Source of the DNA: AR5 sp041499965
Lineage (GTDB): Bacteria; Methylomirabilota; Methylomirabilia; Rokubacteriales; CSP1-6
Reading direction: 5' to 3'
Assembly: GCA_041499965.1 (NCBI GenBank)
Contig: JBGQLG010000009.1
Span: 5,013-69,012 of the forward strand
DNA: 64,000 bases
In this document: positions 43,146-52,086 of the stretch, piece after piece
Position numbering within the stretch: position 1 is the stretch's first letter
Layout of the letters: each line of letters opens with the position of its first letter
Notes under the pieces: model-generated
Seen by the model: the letters and a program-made list of their open reading frames with translations, nothing else
What the model was told of the DNA's origin: nothing
Databases searched by the model: none
Position numbers and translations under genes: made by a program

Positions 43146-45494
43146 TCAGGCGGTGAGGGCGGTGAGGAAACGGGCGGCGGTGGCCTTGGCGCGGCGGCCG
43201 ACCTCGTTCACGGGTCCCACGCACGACGGGCAGCCGGCGGTACAGGCGCAGGCCTTCAACGTCGTGAGCCCGTGCCGCAGGAGGTCGGGCAGGACCTCGA
43301 ACACCCGCTCGGCGAGGCCGATCCCGCCGGCGTGAGCGTCGTAGAGGTAGATGGTCGGATTGAACCGCTCGGCCTGCAGGAGGCGCTGCTTGGCCGACTC
43401 GCGGGTGGCGACCACGCCGGCCTCGGCCGGCGTGGTGTCGCCGAGCCAGGAGCCGAGGTCGCGGATGTCGCACAGCAGGAAGATCGGCGCCAGGTGATGC
43501 AGCAGGTACGTCACCGCGCGGAGGCCGTCGATCAGCTCCTCGCGCGAGCGGCCGACGCGCTCGAGCGTGGCCGGCGGCACCGTGATCCACGCGCTGGTCG
43601 TCTGCTTCTCCTGCTGGGGCAGCTCGACCTCGCCGGAGCCGACGTTCTCCATCGTCCCCAGCTTGATCTTCTTGAACCCGACGACCTTCTCCGCCACCAG
43701 CACCTCGCCCTGCTCGGCCAGGAACCCGGGGTGCTCGCGGCCCTCCAGCCGGCGCAGGATCCACACGCCCCTGGCGCTCACGGCGTCGGTGAAGTAGTCG
43801 ACGTCGACGCGCTTGACGTAGGCGACCTTCTCCTCGTCCTCGCGGAAGTGCAGCTCCTGCACCTCGTAGGGGGTGCTCTCCACCAGGTAGATCGCCTTGG
43901 GATGGATCGTCGCGAAGGCGCTGCCCCAGTCCACCTCGGCGATGATCTGCCGCTTCTTCGTCTGCTGCGCGTCCCGGAACGTCGTCTCGATCACCAGGAA
44001 GTTGTCAGTGGTGACCGTGCGCAGCGAGACGTGATCGGCCGGATAGGTCTCGGACGCCCAGTGGTAGCGGGGCCCGGCGCGATGCAGCACGCCCTCGTCC
44101 TCGAGCGCGGCCAGCTCTCGCCGCACGTCGACCCCGCCGAAGCGCTCGTCCTCGGGGATCGGCAGCTCGAAGGCCGCGCACTTGAGGTGGTTCACCAGGA
44201 TGAACGGATTGTCGGGGTTGATGCGCGCGTGCTCGGGCGGCGTGCCGAACAGATAGTCGGGGTGCGTGACCATGAACTGGTCGAGCGGCGCGCTGGTGGC
44301 GACGAGGATGGCCGCCGAGGGATCGGCCCGGCGCCCGGCCCGGCCGGCCTGCTGCCAGAGCGAGGCGATCGTGCCCGGATACCCGGCCAGCACGGCAGCG
44401 TCGAGGTGGCCGATGTCGACGCCCAGCTCGAGCGCGTTCGTCGACACGACGCCGAGCGCCTCGCCCGTCCGCAGCTCGCGCTCGACGGCGCGGCGCCGGT
44501 TCGGGAGATAGCCGCCGCGGTAGCCGCGCACGATGCCGGCATCGCCGGTGGCGCGATTGGCCACGCCGGCCTTGATCGAGGTCAGCAGCACCTCGGTCGA
44601 CAGCCGGCTCTGCGCGAAGACGATCGTGGGCACCTCGGCCCGCAGCAGGCGAATCGCCAGCTTGGCCGCCTCGCCGAGGTACGGCGCCCGGATGCCCAGC
44701 TCAGGATTCACGACCGGGGGGTTGTAGCAGACGAAGGTCTTGTCGCCGGTCGGCGCCCCGCTCTCGGTGATCTCCTCGACGGGCTCTCCGGTGATCCGGC
44801 TGGCCAGCTCGCCGGGGTTGGCGATCGTCGCCGAGGCCATGATGAACTGCGGCGTCGATCCGTAGTGCGCGCAGATGCGCTTGAGCCGGCGCAGGACGTT
44901 GGCGAGGTGCGAGCCGAACACGCCGCGATAGGCGTGCAGCTCGTCGATGACGACGTAGCGGAGGTTCTGGAACAGGGTCGCCCATTTCGTGTGGTGCGGC
45001 AGGATGCCCGAGTGCAGCATGTCGGGGTTCGTCAGCACCAGGTTGGCCCGGGCCCGGACGGCGCGCCGCGCGTCCTGCGGCGTGTCGCCGTCGTAGGTGA
45101 ACATCCGCATCTCGGGCATCGACTTGGCCAGCGCCTCCAGCTCGGCCAGCTGGTCCTGCGCGAGCGCCTTGGTCGGGAAGAGATAGAGGACGCGCGCCTC
45201 CGGCCGCTCGACCAGCGATTGCAGCGCCGGCAGGTTGTAGCACAGCGTCTTGCCGGAGGCCGTCGGCGTCACCACGACCACGTGGCGTCCGGCCTCGACG
45301 AGCTCCCACGCGCGCGCCTGGTGGCTGAAGAGCTGCTCGATGCCGCGCCCCCGCAGCGCCTCGGCGATGCGCGGATCGAGCGAGGCTGGGAACGGCGCCA
45401 GCACGGCGGCGCGCGCGGGAAAGTGGCGGGTGGCGGTGATGCAGCGGCCGGTCGAGGCGGAGATCAACAAATCGTCCAGGATCTCGCCGAGCAT
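43146..45494 (-). CDS. mrfA: MrfA-like DEAD/DEAH helicase with C-terminal zinc domain
   Basis: 782 residues. Helicase motifs: TPTASGKTLCYNLPAL (I), VVIDELHAYRGVFGSH (II, DELH), FIMASATIANPGEL (III) and QQAGRAGRRADPS (VI). The last part carries Cys-x-Cys-x3-Cys-x2-Cys (ACTAGCPSCVG) of the MrfA/DUF1998 zinc domain. It should be a 3'-5' translocase opening damaged DNA for MrfB. TACAGT ends 7 nt before the ATG. Confidence 0.82.
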   Translation of the reverse strand: MLGEILDDLLISASTGRCITATRHFPARAAVLAPFPASLDPRIAEALRGRGIEQLFSHQARAWELVEAGRHVVVVTPTASGKTLCYNLPALQSLVERPEARVLYLFPTKALAQDQLAELEALAKSMPEMRMFTYDGDTPQDARRAVRARANLVLTNPDMLHSGILPHHTKWATLFQNLRYVVIDELHAYRGVFGSHLANVLRRLKRICAHYGSTPQFIMASATIANPGELASRITGEPVEEITESGAPTGDKTFVCYNPPVVNPELGIRAPYLGEAAKLAIRLLRAEVPTIVFAQSRLSTEVLLTSIKAGVANRATGDAGIVRGYRGGYLPNRRRAVERELRTGEALGVVSTNALELGVDIGHLDAAVLAGYPGTIASLWQQAGRAGRRADPSAAILVATSAPLDQFMVTHPDYLFGTPPEHARINPDNPFILVNHLKCAAFELPIPEDERFGGVDVRRELAALEDEGVLHRAGPRYHWASETYPADHVSLRTVTTDNFLVIETTFRDAQQTKKRQIIAEVDWGSAFATIHPKAIYLVESTPYEVQELHFREDEEKVAYVKRVDVDYFTDAVSARGVWILRRLEGREHPGFLAEQGEVLVAEKVVGFKKIKLGTMENVGSGEVELPQQEKQTTSAWITVPPATLERVGRSREELIDGLRAVTYLLHHLAPIFLLCDIRDLGSWLGDTTPAEAGVVATRESAKQRLLQAERFNPTIYLYDAHAGGIGLAERVFEVLPDLLRHGLTTLKACACTAGCPSCVGPVNEVGRRAKATAARFLTALTA

Positions 45495-45501
45495 CGGGGC
45501 G

Positions 45502-45511
45502 ACTGTATCAT
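45502..45511. promoter_or_regulatory. Overlapping divergent leaderless promoters of mrfA and the VanZ-like gene
   Basis: In the 23-bp gap, minus-strand TACAGT (45502-45507) ends 7 nt before ATG 45494, and plus-strand TATCAT (45506-45511) ends 6 nt before GTG 45518. The two boxes overlap by 2 bp. No Shine-Dalgarno for either gene is visible. Confidence 0.5.
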
Positions 45512-45517
45512 GAAAGC

Positions 45518-46108
45518 GTGAGCCGTCTCGCCACCTGGCTGCCCCCGATCGCGTGGATGATCGTCGTGCTCTCGGCCTCCTCCGCCGAATTCAGCGCTGC
45601 GAACACCGGCGGGCTCATCGGCCCCGCCCTGAGCTGGCTGTTCCCGGGGCTGGCCCTGCATCACGTCGATCTCATCCACGGCGTCCTCCGCAAGCTCGCC
45701 CACTTCACCGAGTACGCGATCCTCGGTGCCCTGTGGTTTCGCGGGCTGACGCGCAGCGATCTGGTTCGGTCGCCCGCCGCCGCCGGGCTGGCGCTGGTCA
45801 TCAGCATCGCCTGCGCGGTGGTGGACGAGAGCCACCAGGCGTTCGTCCCCAGCCGCACCGGCAGCGTGCGCGACGTGCTGCTCGACTCGACGGGGGCGCT
45901 CACGGCCATCGTGGCCGGACGGCTCGGCTGGTGGGGCACCGCCGACGTCGCCACCGGCGTGCTGTTGTGGGTGTCCGCGGTGGGGGGGCTGGCGGCGCTG
46001 GCCCTCGATCTCGCGGCCGGCGCCAGCGGCGGCCTGCTGTGGGTCACCGTGCCGGTGGCCGCCGTGCTGCTCGTCTACCGCAGGCGGAGCAGCGTCTCGC
46101 GCACCTGA
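45518..46108 (+). CDS. VanZ-like membrane protein
   Basis: 196 residues, four to six hydrophobic segments. RKLAHFTEYAILGALWF and DESHQAFVPSRTGSVRDVLLDSTGAL are the conserved VanZ/teicoplanin-resistance-like features. Function in most bacteria is unknown. The 3' end overlaps the convergent cobA gene by 34 bp. Confidence 0.83.
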   Translation: MSRLATWLPPIAWMIVVLSASSAEFSAANTGGLIGPALSWLFPGLALHHVDLIHGVLRKLAHFTEYAILGALWFRGLTRSDLVRSPAAAGLALVISIACAVVDESHQAFVPSRTGSVRDVLLDSTGALTAIVAGRLGWWGTADVATGVLLWVSAVGGLAALALDLAAGASGGLLWVTVPVAAVLLVYRRRSSVSRT

Positions 46109-46908
46109 GCGTCGAGCGACTCGGCCGCCGCGGCGCCCGCCGCCGGATCCACAGAGGCCGGGTCCTCGGCAAACCATGCCAGCCGCGGCCGTAGCGCGAC
46201 CACGTCCCCGACGACGGCCACGACGGGCGGCGCGAGCTGCGCGGCTTCGGCCAGCGCGCCGATCTCGTCGAGACGCCCCACGAGCGTCACCTGCGCGTCG
46301 GTCGTGCCCCATCGGATCAGAGCCACCGGCGTGTCGGGACGGCGGCCGCCGTCCAGCAGCGCCCGCGTGATGCGCGGCAGGCCCCGGGCGCCCATCAGGA
46401 TCACGAGCGTGTCGACGGCGGTCGCCAGCCGCGCCCAGTCCACTGAGCCGTGCGCCTTGTCCTCGTCCTCGTGGCCGGTGACGACCGCGAACGACGAGGC
46501 GGTACCGCGATGCGTGAGCGGGATCCCCGCGTAGGCGGGCACCGCGACCGCCGCACTCACGCCGGGCACCACCTCGAACGGGATGGCCGCCGCCGCCAGC
46601 GCGTCGGCCTCCTCGCCGCCGCGGCCGAAGACGAACGGATCGCCGCCCTTGAGCCGCACCACCCGCCGCCCCTGCCGCGCGTGCGCCACGAGCAGCGCGT
46701 TGATGCGCGCTTGCGACAGCACGTGGGCGCCGCTGGCCTTGCCCGCGAAGATGCGCAACGCGTCGGGGGGCGCCTCGTCGAGCAACCGCGGATCGACGAG
46801 GCGATCGTAGATGACGACCTCGGCCCGGCGCAGCAGCGCCAGGCCGCGGACCGTCATCAGGCCGGGGTCGCCGGGACCGGCGCCGACGAGCGCGACCCGG
46901 CCGCTCAC
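46075..46908 (-). CDS. cobA: Uroporphyrinogen-III C-methyltransferase
   Basis: 277 residues from GTG 46908. VALVGAGPGDPGLMTVRGLALL, IYDRLVDPRLL, VVRLKGGDPFVFGRGGEE and SAVAVPAYAGIPLTHRG are classical SUMT signatures. It makes precorrin-2 from uroporphyrinogen III with two SAM. Overlaps the upstream siroheme gene by 4 nt (GTGA). Part of a siroheme operon with the reductase it serves. Confidence 0.94.
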   Translation of the reverse strand: MSGRVALVGAGPGDPGLMTVRGLALLRRAEVVIYDRLVDPRLLDEAPPDALRIFAGKASGAHVLSQARINALLVAHARQGRRVVRLKGGDPFVFGRGGEEADALAAAAIPFEVVPGVSAAVAVPAYAGIPLTHRGTASSFAVVTGHEDEDKAHGSVDWARLATAVDTLVILMGARGLPRITRALLDGGRRPDTPVALIRWGTTDAQVTLVGRLDEIGALAEAAQLAPPVVAVVGDVVALRPRLAWFAEDPASVDPAAGAAAAESLDAQVRETLLRLR

Positions 46909-47534
46909 GGCGTGAGATCCAGCCGGGCACGCAGCCGCCCGCGCGCGTCGTCCACCCGGCCCTCGGCCAGGAGCGCGCGCACGTCGGCGGCCAGGGCTCG
47001 ACGCCAGGCTTCGGCGTCGGCCGCGCGCCCGGCCGTCCGGAGATCGAGGCGCGCGTCGGCCGCCAGCTCGCCCAGCGCGGCCCACTCGACGCCGAGGGTG
47101 GCGTCGAGGTGCTCGCGCAGCGCCCGCGTGAGCGCCGGGCTCGCGCCACCCGAGCCCACGGCAATCGTGAGCACGCCGCGGCGCACGAGCCCGGGCAGGA
47201 TGAAGTCGCAGTGCGCCGGATCGTCGGCGGCGTTCAGCCACACGCCGCGCTCGCGGGCCTCACGAGCCACCGTCGCGGTGATCGACGGATCGTCGACGGC
47301 GGTGAGCGCGAGGGCCGCGCCGGCGAGATCGCCGCACTGGTACTCGCGGGCGACGTGGCGGACCTGCCCGGCCCCGACCAGCGCCGCCAGCGCCGGTGTG
47401 ATGGCCGGGCTGACCAGCGTGACGACGGCGCCGGCCTCCAGCAGCGTCATGACCCGACGCTCGGCGACGCGGCCGCCGCCCACCACGACGCAGGGGCGGC
47501 CGCCCAGGTCGAGGGACACGGGATAGAACCCCAT
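46905..47534 (-). CDS. Precorrin-2 dehydrogenase/ferrochelatase (CysG N-terminal type)
   Basis: 209 residues from ATG 47534. YPVSLDLGGRPCVVVGGGRVAERR is the Rossmann start of Met8/SirC/CysG-N; AADDPAHCDFILPGLVRRG and GSGGASPALTRALREHL follow. It oxidises precorrin-2 to sirohydrochlorin and may also insert iron. In enterobacteria it is fused to SUMT; here it is separate but overlapping. The ATG shares its A with the reductase stop. Confidence 0.9.
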   Translation of the reverse strand: MGFYPVSLDLGGRPCVVVGGGRVAERRVMTLLEAGAVVTLVSPAITPALAALVGAGQVRHVAREYQCGDLAGAALALTAVDDPSITATVAREARERGVWLNAADDPAHCDFILPGLVRRGVLTIAVGSGGASPALTRALREHLDATLGVEWAALGELAADARLDLRTAGRAADAEAWRRALAADVRALLAEGRVDDARGRLRARLDLTP

Positions 47535-49228
47535 CAGCCCTCCACGCCGGCCGGCGGGCCCGCCGCCGGCACATCGCGCTCCACCGCGGCCACCAGCCCA
47601 CCCGCGAGGAATCCGCGCAGCTCCTCGTCGGTGTGCCGGGCGGCGAACTCGCGGAAGCTCTCGTCGGGCCGGCGGGCCTCGAGATAGGACCGGAGCAATC
47701 GCTCGATCGCCGCGGGGACCTCGCTGGCCGCGACGCGGTAGCCGACCGGGCGCGCCACCGTCTGGTGGCGACCGACGGCGCCGCCCACGCAGAAGTAGTA
47801 GGCGTCCACGAGCGCGCCGTCGACCTTCAGCTTCTTGCCCTCGATCCCGATGTCGGCGATCCAGTGCTGGCCGCACGAGTTGGGACAGCCGGTCACGTGC
47901 AGGCGCACGTGACGATCGAACCCGGGCAGGCGAGCCTCCAGCTCCTCGACGAGCGTGCGCGCGAATCCCTTGGTCTCGGTGAGCGCGAGCTTGCAGAACT
48001 CGCTGCCGGTGCAGGCCACGGTGCCGCGGCGGAAGGGCGAGGCGTCGACCGCCAGGCCGAGCGTCTCGGCCTCCCGGGCCACGCGGACGGCGCGGCCGTA
48101 CGGCACGTCGAGCACCAGCAGGTTCTGCATCGTGGTCGTGCGCACCTGGCCGGAGCCGAAACGGTCGGCCAGGTCGGCGACCGCGCGCATCTGCGGCGGC
48201 GTCAGCCGGCCGCGCACGACCGGCAGGCCGACGTAGCAGAGACCCGCCTGCCGCTGGGCGTGGATGCCGACGTGATCGCGATAGGCGTCATCCGGCGGAT
48301 CCTCGGGCACCCCGGGCTCGAGCCGGGCACCCAGCCGGCGCTCCAGCTCGGCGAGGAAGCTCGCCGGCGTCCAGCCCCCGTTGAGGAAGAGGAACTTGAG
48401 CCGGGCCTTCTCGCGGTTGACCCGCAACACGTCGCTGTCACGAAAGATCTCCGCGACCCCGCGCACGACCGGGACCACCTCCCGCTGTCGGACGAAGGCG
48501 TCGAGCCGCACACCCAGATGGGGGTCGGTCGACAGCCCGCCGCCCACCCGCAGCGTGAAGCCCACCTCGCCGGAGTCGGGGTGCCGGACCGCCGTGAGCC
48601 CCACGTCGTTGATCTCGGGATAGACGCACCAGCTCCGGCAGCCGGTGATCGTCACCTTGAACTTGCGCGGCAGGTTGTAGAAGTCCGGGTTGCCGTTGAG
48701 CAGGCGGGTGGCCTCGTGCACGAGCGGCGAGGCGTCGATCAGCTCGTCGGCGTCGACACCGGCCACCGGGCAGCCGGTCACGTTGCGGGTGACGTCGCCG
48801 CAGGCGCCGAGGGTGGTGATGCCGGTGCGCCACAGCGTCTCGAAGACCGTCGGCAGGTCCTCGATCGTCACCCAGTGCAGCTGAACGTTCTGTCGCACCG
48901 TGAGGTCGGCGACGCCGCGGCCGTGGCGCTCGGCGAGATCGGCGAGGGTGCGGAGCTGGGGTGCGGCCAGGGCCCCGTTGGGGATCCGGATACGGACCAT
49001 GAAGTAGGGCACCGCCCGCCCCTCGCCACCGCGGCCGCCGACCGCGCCGACGCCATCGCCCTGGCTGTAGATCCCCCACCAGCGGAAGTACGTCGCCCAC
49101 TCGGGCGGGATCGACGCGTGCCCCTCCTGCGCGAAGCGCCGGATCTCTGCGTACGCTTCCCACGGATTCAGCTCGCGCTTGAGCCGCTCGGCCCGCTGCG
49201 CTTTTGTCTCCTTGATCACGTCCGGCAT
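47534..49228 (-). CDS. Ferredoxin-dependent sulfite or nitrite reductase (siroheme, 4Fe-4S)
   Basis: 564 residues with two NiR/SiR half-domains. Siroheme/cluster ligands are visible: Cys406 and Cys412 (ACTGSEFC) and Cys448 and Cys452 (VTGCPNSC). RQNVQLHW and NVTGCPVAG are the N-half motifs. It reduces sulfite to sulfide or nitrite to ammonia with six electrons. Sulfite reduction is suggested by the siroheme genes, but no cys gene is seen, so nitrite cannot be excluded. A hairpin-rich leader and a good promoter precede it. Confidence 0.9.
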   Translation of the reverse strand: MPDVIKETKAQRAERLKRELNPWEAYAEIRRFAQEGHASIPPEWATYFRWWGIYSQGDGVGAVGGRGGEGRAVPYFMVRIRIPNGALAAPQLRTLADLAERHGRGVADLTVRQNVQLHWVTIEDLPTVFETLWRTGITTLGACGDVTRNVTGCPVAGVDADELIDASPLVHEATRLLNGNPDFYNLPRKFKVTITGCRSWCVYPEINDVGLTAVRHPDSGEVGFTLRVGGGLSTDPHLGVRLDAFVRQREVVPVVRGVAEIFRDSDVLRVNREKARLKFLFLNGGWTPASFLAELERRLGARLEPGVPEDPPDDAYRDHVGIHAQRQAGLCYVGLPVVRGRLTPPQMRAVADLADRFGSGQVRTTTMQNLLVLDVPYGRAVRVAREAETLGLAVDASPFRRGTVACTGSEFCKLALTETKGFARTLVEELEARLPGFDRHVRLHVTGCPNSCGQHWIADIGIEGKKLKVDGALVDAYYFCVGGAVGRHQTVARPVGYRVAASEVPAAIERLLRSYLEARRPDESFREFAARHTDEELRGFLAGGLVAAVERDVPAAGPPAGVEG

Positions 49229-49244
49229 CGCCCTGCTCCGATCC

Positions 49245-49298
49245 CGAAAGCCCGAGAGCCGTGACGCGGATCCCCGCGCTCCCGGCTCTCGTCTTTCG
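49245..49298 (-). other. Long hairpin in the reductase mRNA leader
   Basis: CGAAAG-x2-CGAGAGCCG (49245-49261) pairs with CGGCTCTCG-x-CTTTCG (49283-49298), and an inner GCGG/CCGC pair is possible. It lies between the promoter and the start codon of the reductase, where it could regulate translation or stability. Confidence 0.5.
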
Positions 49299-49332
49299 AC
49301 TCCGACGTTGGTCGCTGGCCCTCAGTCCATGC

Positions 49333-49371
49333 AAATTACCCATTGTCGATCGGAATTGTCAAGAGTAAGCT
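49333..49371. promoter_or_regulatory. Divergent promoters of the reductase and peroxiredoxin genes
   Basis: Minus strand: TTGACA (49357-49362), 18-nt spacer, TAATTT (49333-49338), a near-consensus sigma70 promoter for the reductase operon. Plus strand: TTGTCG (49343-49348), 17-nt spacer, TAAGCT (49366-49371), a weaker promoter for the peroxiredoxin. The two overlap, so their use may be mutually exclusive. Confidence 0.6.
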
Positions 49372-49406
49372 CTGGCGCATCGACATCAATCTGGAGGAGG
49401 ACTTCA

Positions 49407-50045
49407 ATGTCACTACGTCTCGGCGACACGGCCCCCGACTTCTCCGCCGACACGACCCAGGGACCGCTGCGCTTGCACGACTGGATCGGGGAATCGTGGG
49501 CGATCCTGTTCTCCCATCCGCGCGACTTCACGCCCGTGTGCACGACGGAGCTCGGCTACGTGGCGAAGCTGAAGCCGGAGTTCGATCGCCGCGGGGTGAA
49601 GGCCATCGGCCTGTCGATCGATCCGGTCGAGTCGCACGCGAGGTGGTCGGAGGACATCAAGAACACGCAGGGGCAGGCGCCGAACTTCCCGATCGTCGCC
49701 GATCCCGACCGCAAGGTGGCCAACCTCTACGGCATGATGCATCCCGCCCACGATGAGGTGTACACGGTGCGGACGGTCTTCGTCATCGACCCCAGGAAGA
49801 CGATCCGCCTGATGATCACCTACCCGCAGACGACCGGCCGCAACTTCGACGAGATCCTGCGCGTGATCGACTCGCTGCAGCTCACCGACGCCCACCGCGT
49901 CGCCACCCCCGTGAACTGGAAGCAGGGCGACGACGTCATCATCGTCCCCGCCGTGACCGACGCCGAGGCCAAGGAAACGTTCCCGAACGGCTGGAAAGCC
50001 CTCACCCCCTACCTGAGACTCACGAAGCAGCCGGCCGCCCGGTAG
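49407..50045 (+). CDS. 1-Cys peroxiredoxin (Prx6 type)
   Basis: 212 residues from ATG 49407, which has GGAGGAGG upstream. The peroxidatic site HPRDFTPVCTTELG, with Cys about 46, and the long C-terminal domain (VATPVNWKQGDDVIIVPAV) are typical of Prx6-type enzymes. It reduces H2O2 and organic hydroperoxides. Divergent from a siroheme enzyme that is easily damaged by oxidants, although a functional link is only a suggestion. Confidence 0.93.
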   Translation: MSLRLGDTAPDFSADTTQGPLRLHDWIGESWAILFSHPRDFTPVCTTELGYVAKLKPEFDRRGVKAIGLSIDPVESHARWSEDIKNTQGQAPNFPIVADPDRKVANLYGMMHPAHDEVYTVRTVFVIDPRKTIRLMITYPQTTGRNFDEILRVIDSLQLTDAHRVATPVNWKQGDDVIIVPAVTDAEAKETFPNGWKALTPYLRLTKQPAAR

Positions 50046-50099
50046 CCCGCGGCGGCGCCCAGGCCGGCGTTCCTGGCGACCGCTGGCGTCGCCCGGGCC

Positions 50100-50209
50100 G
50101 ATCAAAAGGGGTCAGCTGCTAGGCGGCGCGAGCACCGGAGCGAGGCGTACTCCGAGTACGCCGCAGCGAGGAGCGCAGCGCCAACGACGCAGATGGCCCC
50201 TTTTCATCG
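50100..50209. repeat. Dispersed palindromic repeat, copy 2
   Basis: 110 bp, inverted relative to 3861-3970. The terminal halves AAAAGGGG / CCCCTTTT and CAGCTGC / GC.GATGG pair, and the centre is GCGTACTC-C-GAGTACGC. With the other copy it shows concerted base changes in the arms. It lies in the 217-bp gap between the peroxiredoxin and the permease operon; the rest of the gap has nothing I can name. Confidence 0.8.
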
Positions 50210-50262
50210 GCCCGCCGCCGCGCGTTCACCGGCCGCCGCGCGTTCTCCGGCCACCGCACGCG

Positions 50263-51162
50263 TCAGACGTTCAACCGCGGATCCAGCGTATCCCGCAACC
50301 CGTCGCCGAACAGATTGATCCCCAGCACCGTCACGAGAATCGCCAGTCCCGGGAAGGTGGCCAGCCACCACGCCGTCGAGATGTACACGCGCCCGTCCGC
50401 CAGCATCCCGCCCCAGGTCGGGGTCGGCGGCTGCACGCCCAGTCCGAGGAAGGACAGCGCCGACTCGATCACGATCACGCGAGCCATGTCCAGGGTGGCC
50501 ACCACCAGCCACGGCGTCAGCGCGTTGGGCAGGATGTGGCGGAGCAGGACGCGGACGTCGCCGCCGCCCAGCGCCAGGGCGGCCTGTACGAACTCGCGCT
50601 CGCGCAGCGTCAGCACGGCCCCGCGCACGATCCGCGCGTACACGACCCACGACGACACGCCGATCACCACGATGATCGTCTTGAGGCTCGGCCCCAGCAC
50701 CCCGATCACGGCGATGGCCAGCAGGATGAACGGAAACGCGAGCTGAATGTCGGCCAGCCGCATCAGGACGTCGTCGGTGCGGCCGCCGAAGTAGCCGGCG
50801 ACCAGCCCGGCCGCCATGCCGATCAGCCCGGAGATCGCCACCGCCGCGAAGCCGACCAGCAGGGCGGGACGGGCGCCGTAGATCACCCGGGCCAGCAGAT
50901 CGCGCCCCAGGTGATCGGTGCCGAGCGGGTGCACGTGGCCGGCCGCGTCGCGGAAGCCCGGCGCCTTCAGGCGCAGATCGCCCAGATCCTGCTCGATCGG
51001 ATCGAACGGCGAGATCAGCGAGGCCGTCAGCGCCGTCAGGACCACCAGCACCACGACGACCAGCCCGAACAGGGCGGTGCGCCGCGCGGCCAGCCGCCGC
51101 AGGAAGACCAGCCACTCGCGCCGCTGGGCGCGCGCGGCCTCAGGCAGCGCGACGGTGGCCAT
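50263..51162 (-). CDS. ABC transporter permease, DppC/OppC type
   Basis: 299 residues, six helices. The N-terminal anchor segment, HPLGTDHLGRDLLARVIYGARP (here split across residues 78-98) and the EAA loop EFVQAALALGGGDVRVLLRHILPN mark the peptide/nickel permease family. The substrate is unknown because no binding protein or ATPase is nearby. It follows the dppB-like gene by 6 nt. Confidence 0.9.
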   Translation of the reverse strand: MATVALPEAARAQRREWLVFLRRLAARRTALFGLVVVVLVVLTALTASLISPFDPIEQDLGDLRLKAPGFRDAAGHVHPLGTDHLGRDLLARVIYGARPALLVGFAAVAISGLIGMAAGLVAGYFGGRTDDVLMRLADIQLAFPFILLAIAVIGVLGPSLKTIIVVIGVSSWVVYARIVRGAVLTLREREFVQAALALGGGDVRVLLRHILPNALTPWLVVATLDMARVIVIESALSFLGLGVQPPTPTWGGMLADGRVYISTAWWLATFPGLAILVTVLGINLFGDGLRDTLDPRLNV

Positions 51163-51168
51163 GGCCGG

Positions 51169-52086
51169 TCATCGCAGCCGGATCCTCGGATCGAGATAGG
51201 TGTAGACGACGTCGACCAGGAGGTTGACGAGGACGAACGTGCTGGCCAGCAGGAACACCGCGGCCTGCACCACCGGATAGTCGCGGTTGGCGATCGCCTG
51301 CACGCTGAGGCGGCCGACCCCGGGCCAGGCGAAGATCGTCTCGGTGATGACCGAGCCGCCCAGCAGCGTGCCGAGCTCGATGCCGACGATCGTCACGATC
51401 GGGATCGCCGCGTTCTTGAGCGCGTGCTTCCACACCACCGGCGAATCGCTCACGCCCTTGGCGCGGGCCGTGCGGATGTAGTCCTGGTTGAGGACCTCCA
51501 GCATGCCCGAGCGGGTCAGGCGGGTGATGCGAGCGGTGGTGAACAGCCCCAGGGTCACCGCCGGCAGGATCAGGTGCGAAAGCGTGCCCCGGCCGGAGGA
51601 CGGCAGCAGGTGGAACTGCACCGAGAAGAGCAGGATCAGCATGATGCCGAGCCAGAACGTCGGCAGCGACTGCCCGAACAGCGCCACCACCGTCGCCACG
51701 TAGTCGAGCAGCGAGTTGCGGCGCACGGCCGAGACGATGCCGGCCGGGATGGACAGGCAGAGCGCCAGCAGCAGGGCGGCGCCGGCCAGCTCGAACGTGG
51801 CGGGCATGCGCTCGACGACGAGGCCGAAGGCGGCCTCGCCGTGCCGCACCGACTGGCCGAAGTCGCCGTGCAGGGCGCCCGTGAGGAAGCGGCCGTACTG
51901 CACGAGGAACGGATCGTTGAAGCCCATCACCTCCCGGAATCGCCGCACGTCCTCGGCCGAGGCATCGGGCGGCAGCAGGACGAGTGCGGGGTCGCCGGTC
52001 AGGTGCAGGATCGCGAAGACGACGAAGGACACGCCAAAGAGCACGACCAGCGACTGCAGCAGTCGCCGGACGAGGAACGTGCTCAT
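51169..52086 (-). CDS. ABC transporter permease, DppB/OppB type
   Basis: 305 residues from ATG 52086. FLVRRLLQSLVVLFGVSFVVF is the usual first helix; GDFGQSVRHGEAAFGLVVERM and the EAA loop DYIRTARAKGVSDSPVVWKHALKN follow. Pairs with the next gene to form the channel. Its start overlaps the stop of the rRNA methyltransferase by 4 nt, an unusual coupling. Confidence 0.9.
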   Translation of the reverse strand: MSTFLVRRLLQSLVVLFGVSFVVFAILHLTGDPALVLLPPDASAEDVRRFREVMGFNDPFLVQYGRFLTGALHGDFGQSVRHGEAAFGLVVERMPATFELAGAALLLALCLSIPAGIVSAVRRNSLLDYVATVVALFGQSLPTFWLGIMLILLFSVQFHLLPSSGRGTLSHLILPAVTLGLFTTARITRLTRSGMLEVLNQDYIRTARAKGVSDSPVVWKHALKNAAIPIVTIVGIELGTLLGGSVITETIFAWPGVGRLSVQAIANRDYPVVQAAVFLLASTFVLVNLLVDVVYTYLDPRIRLR

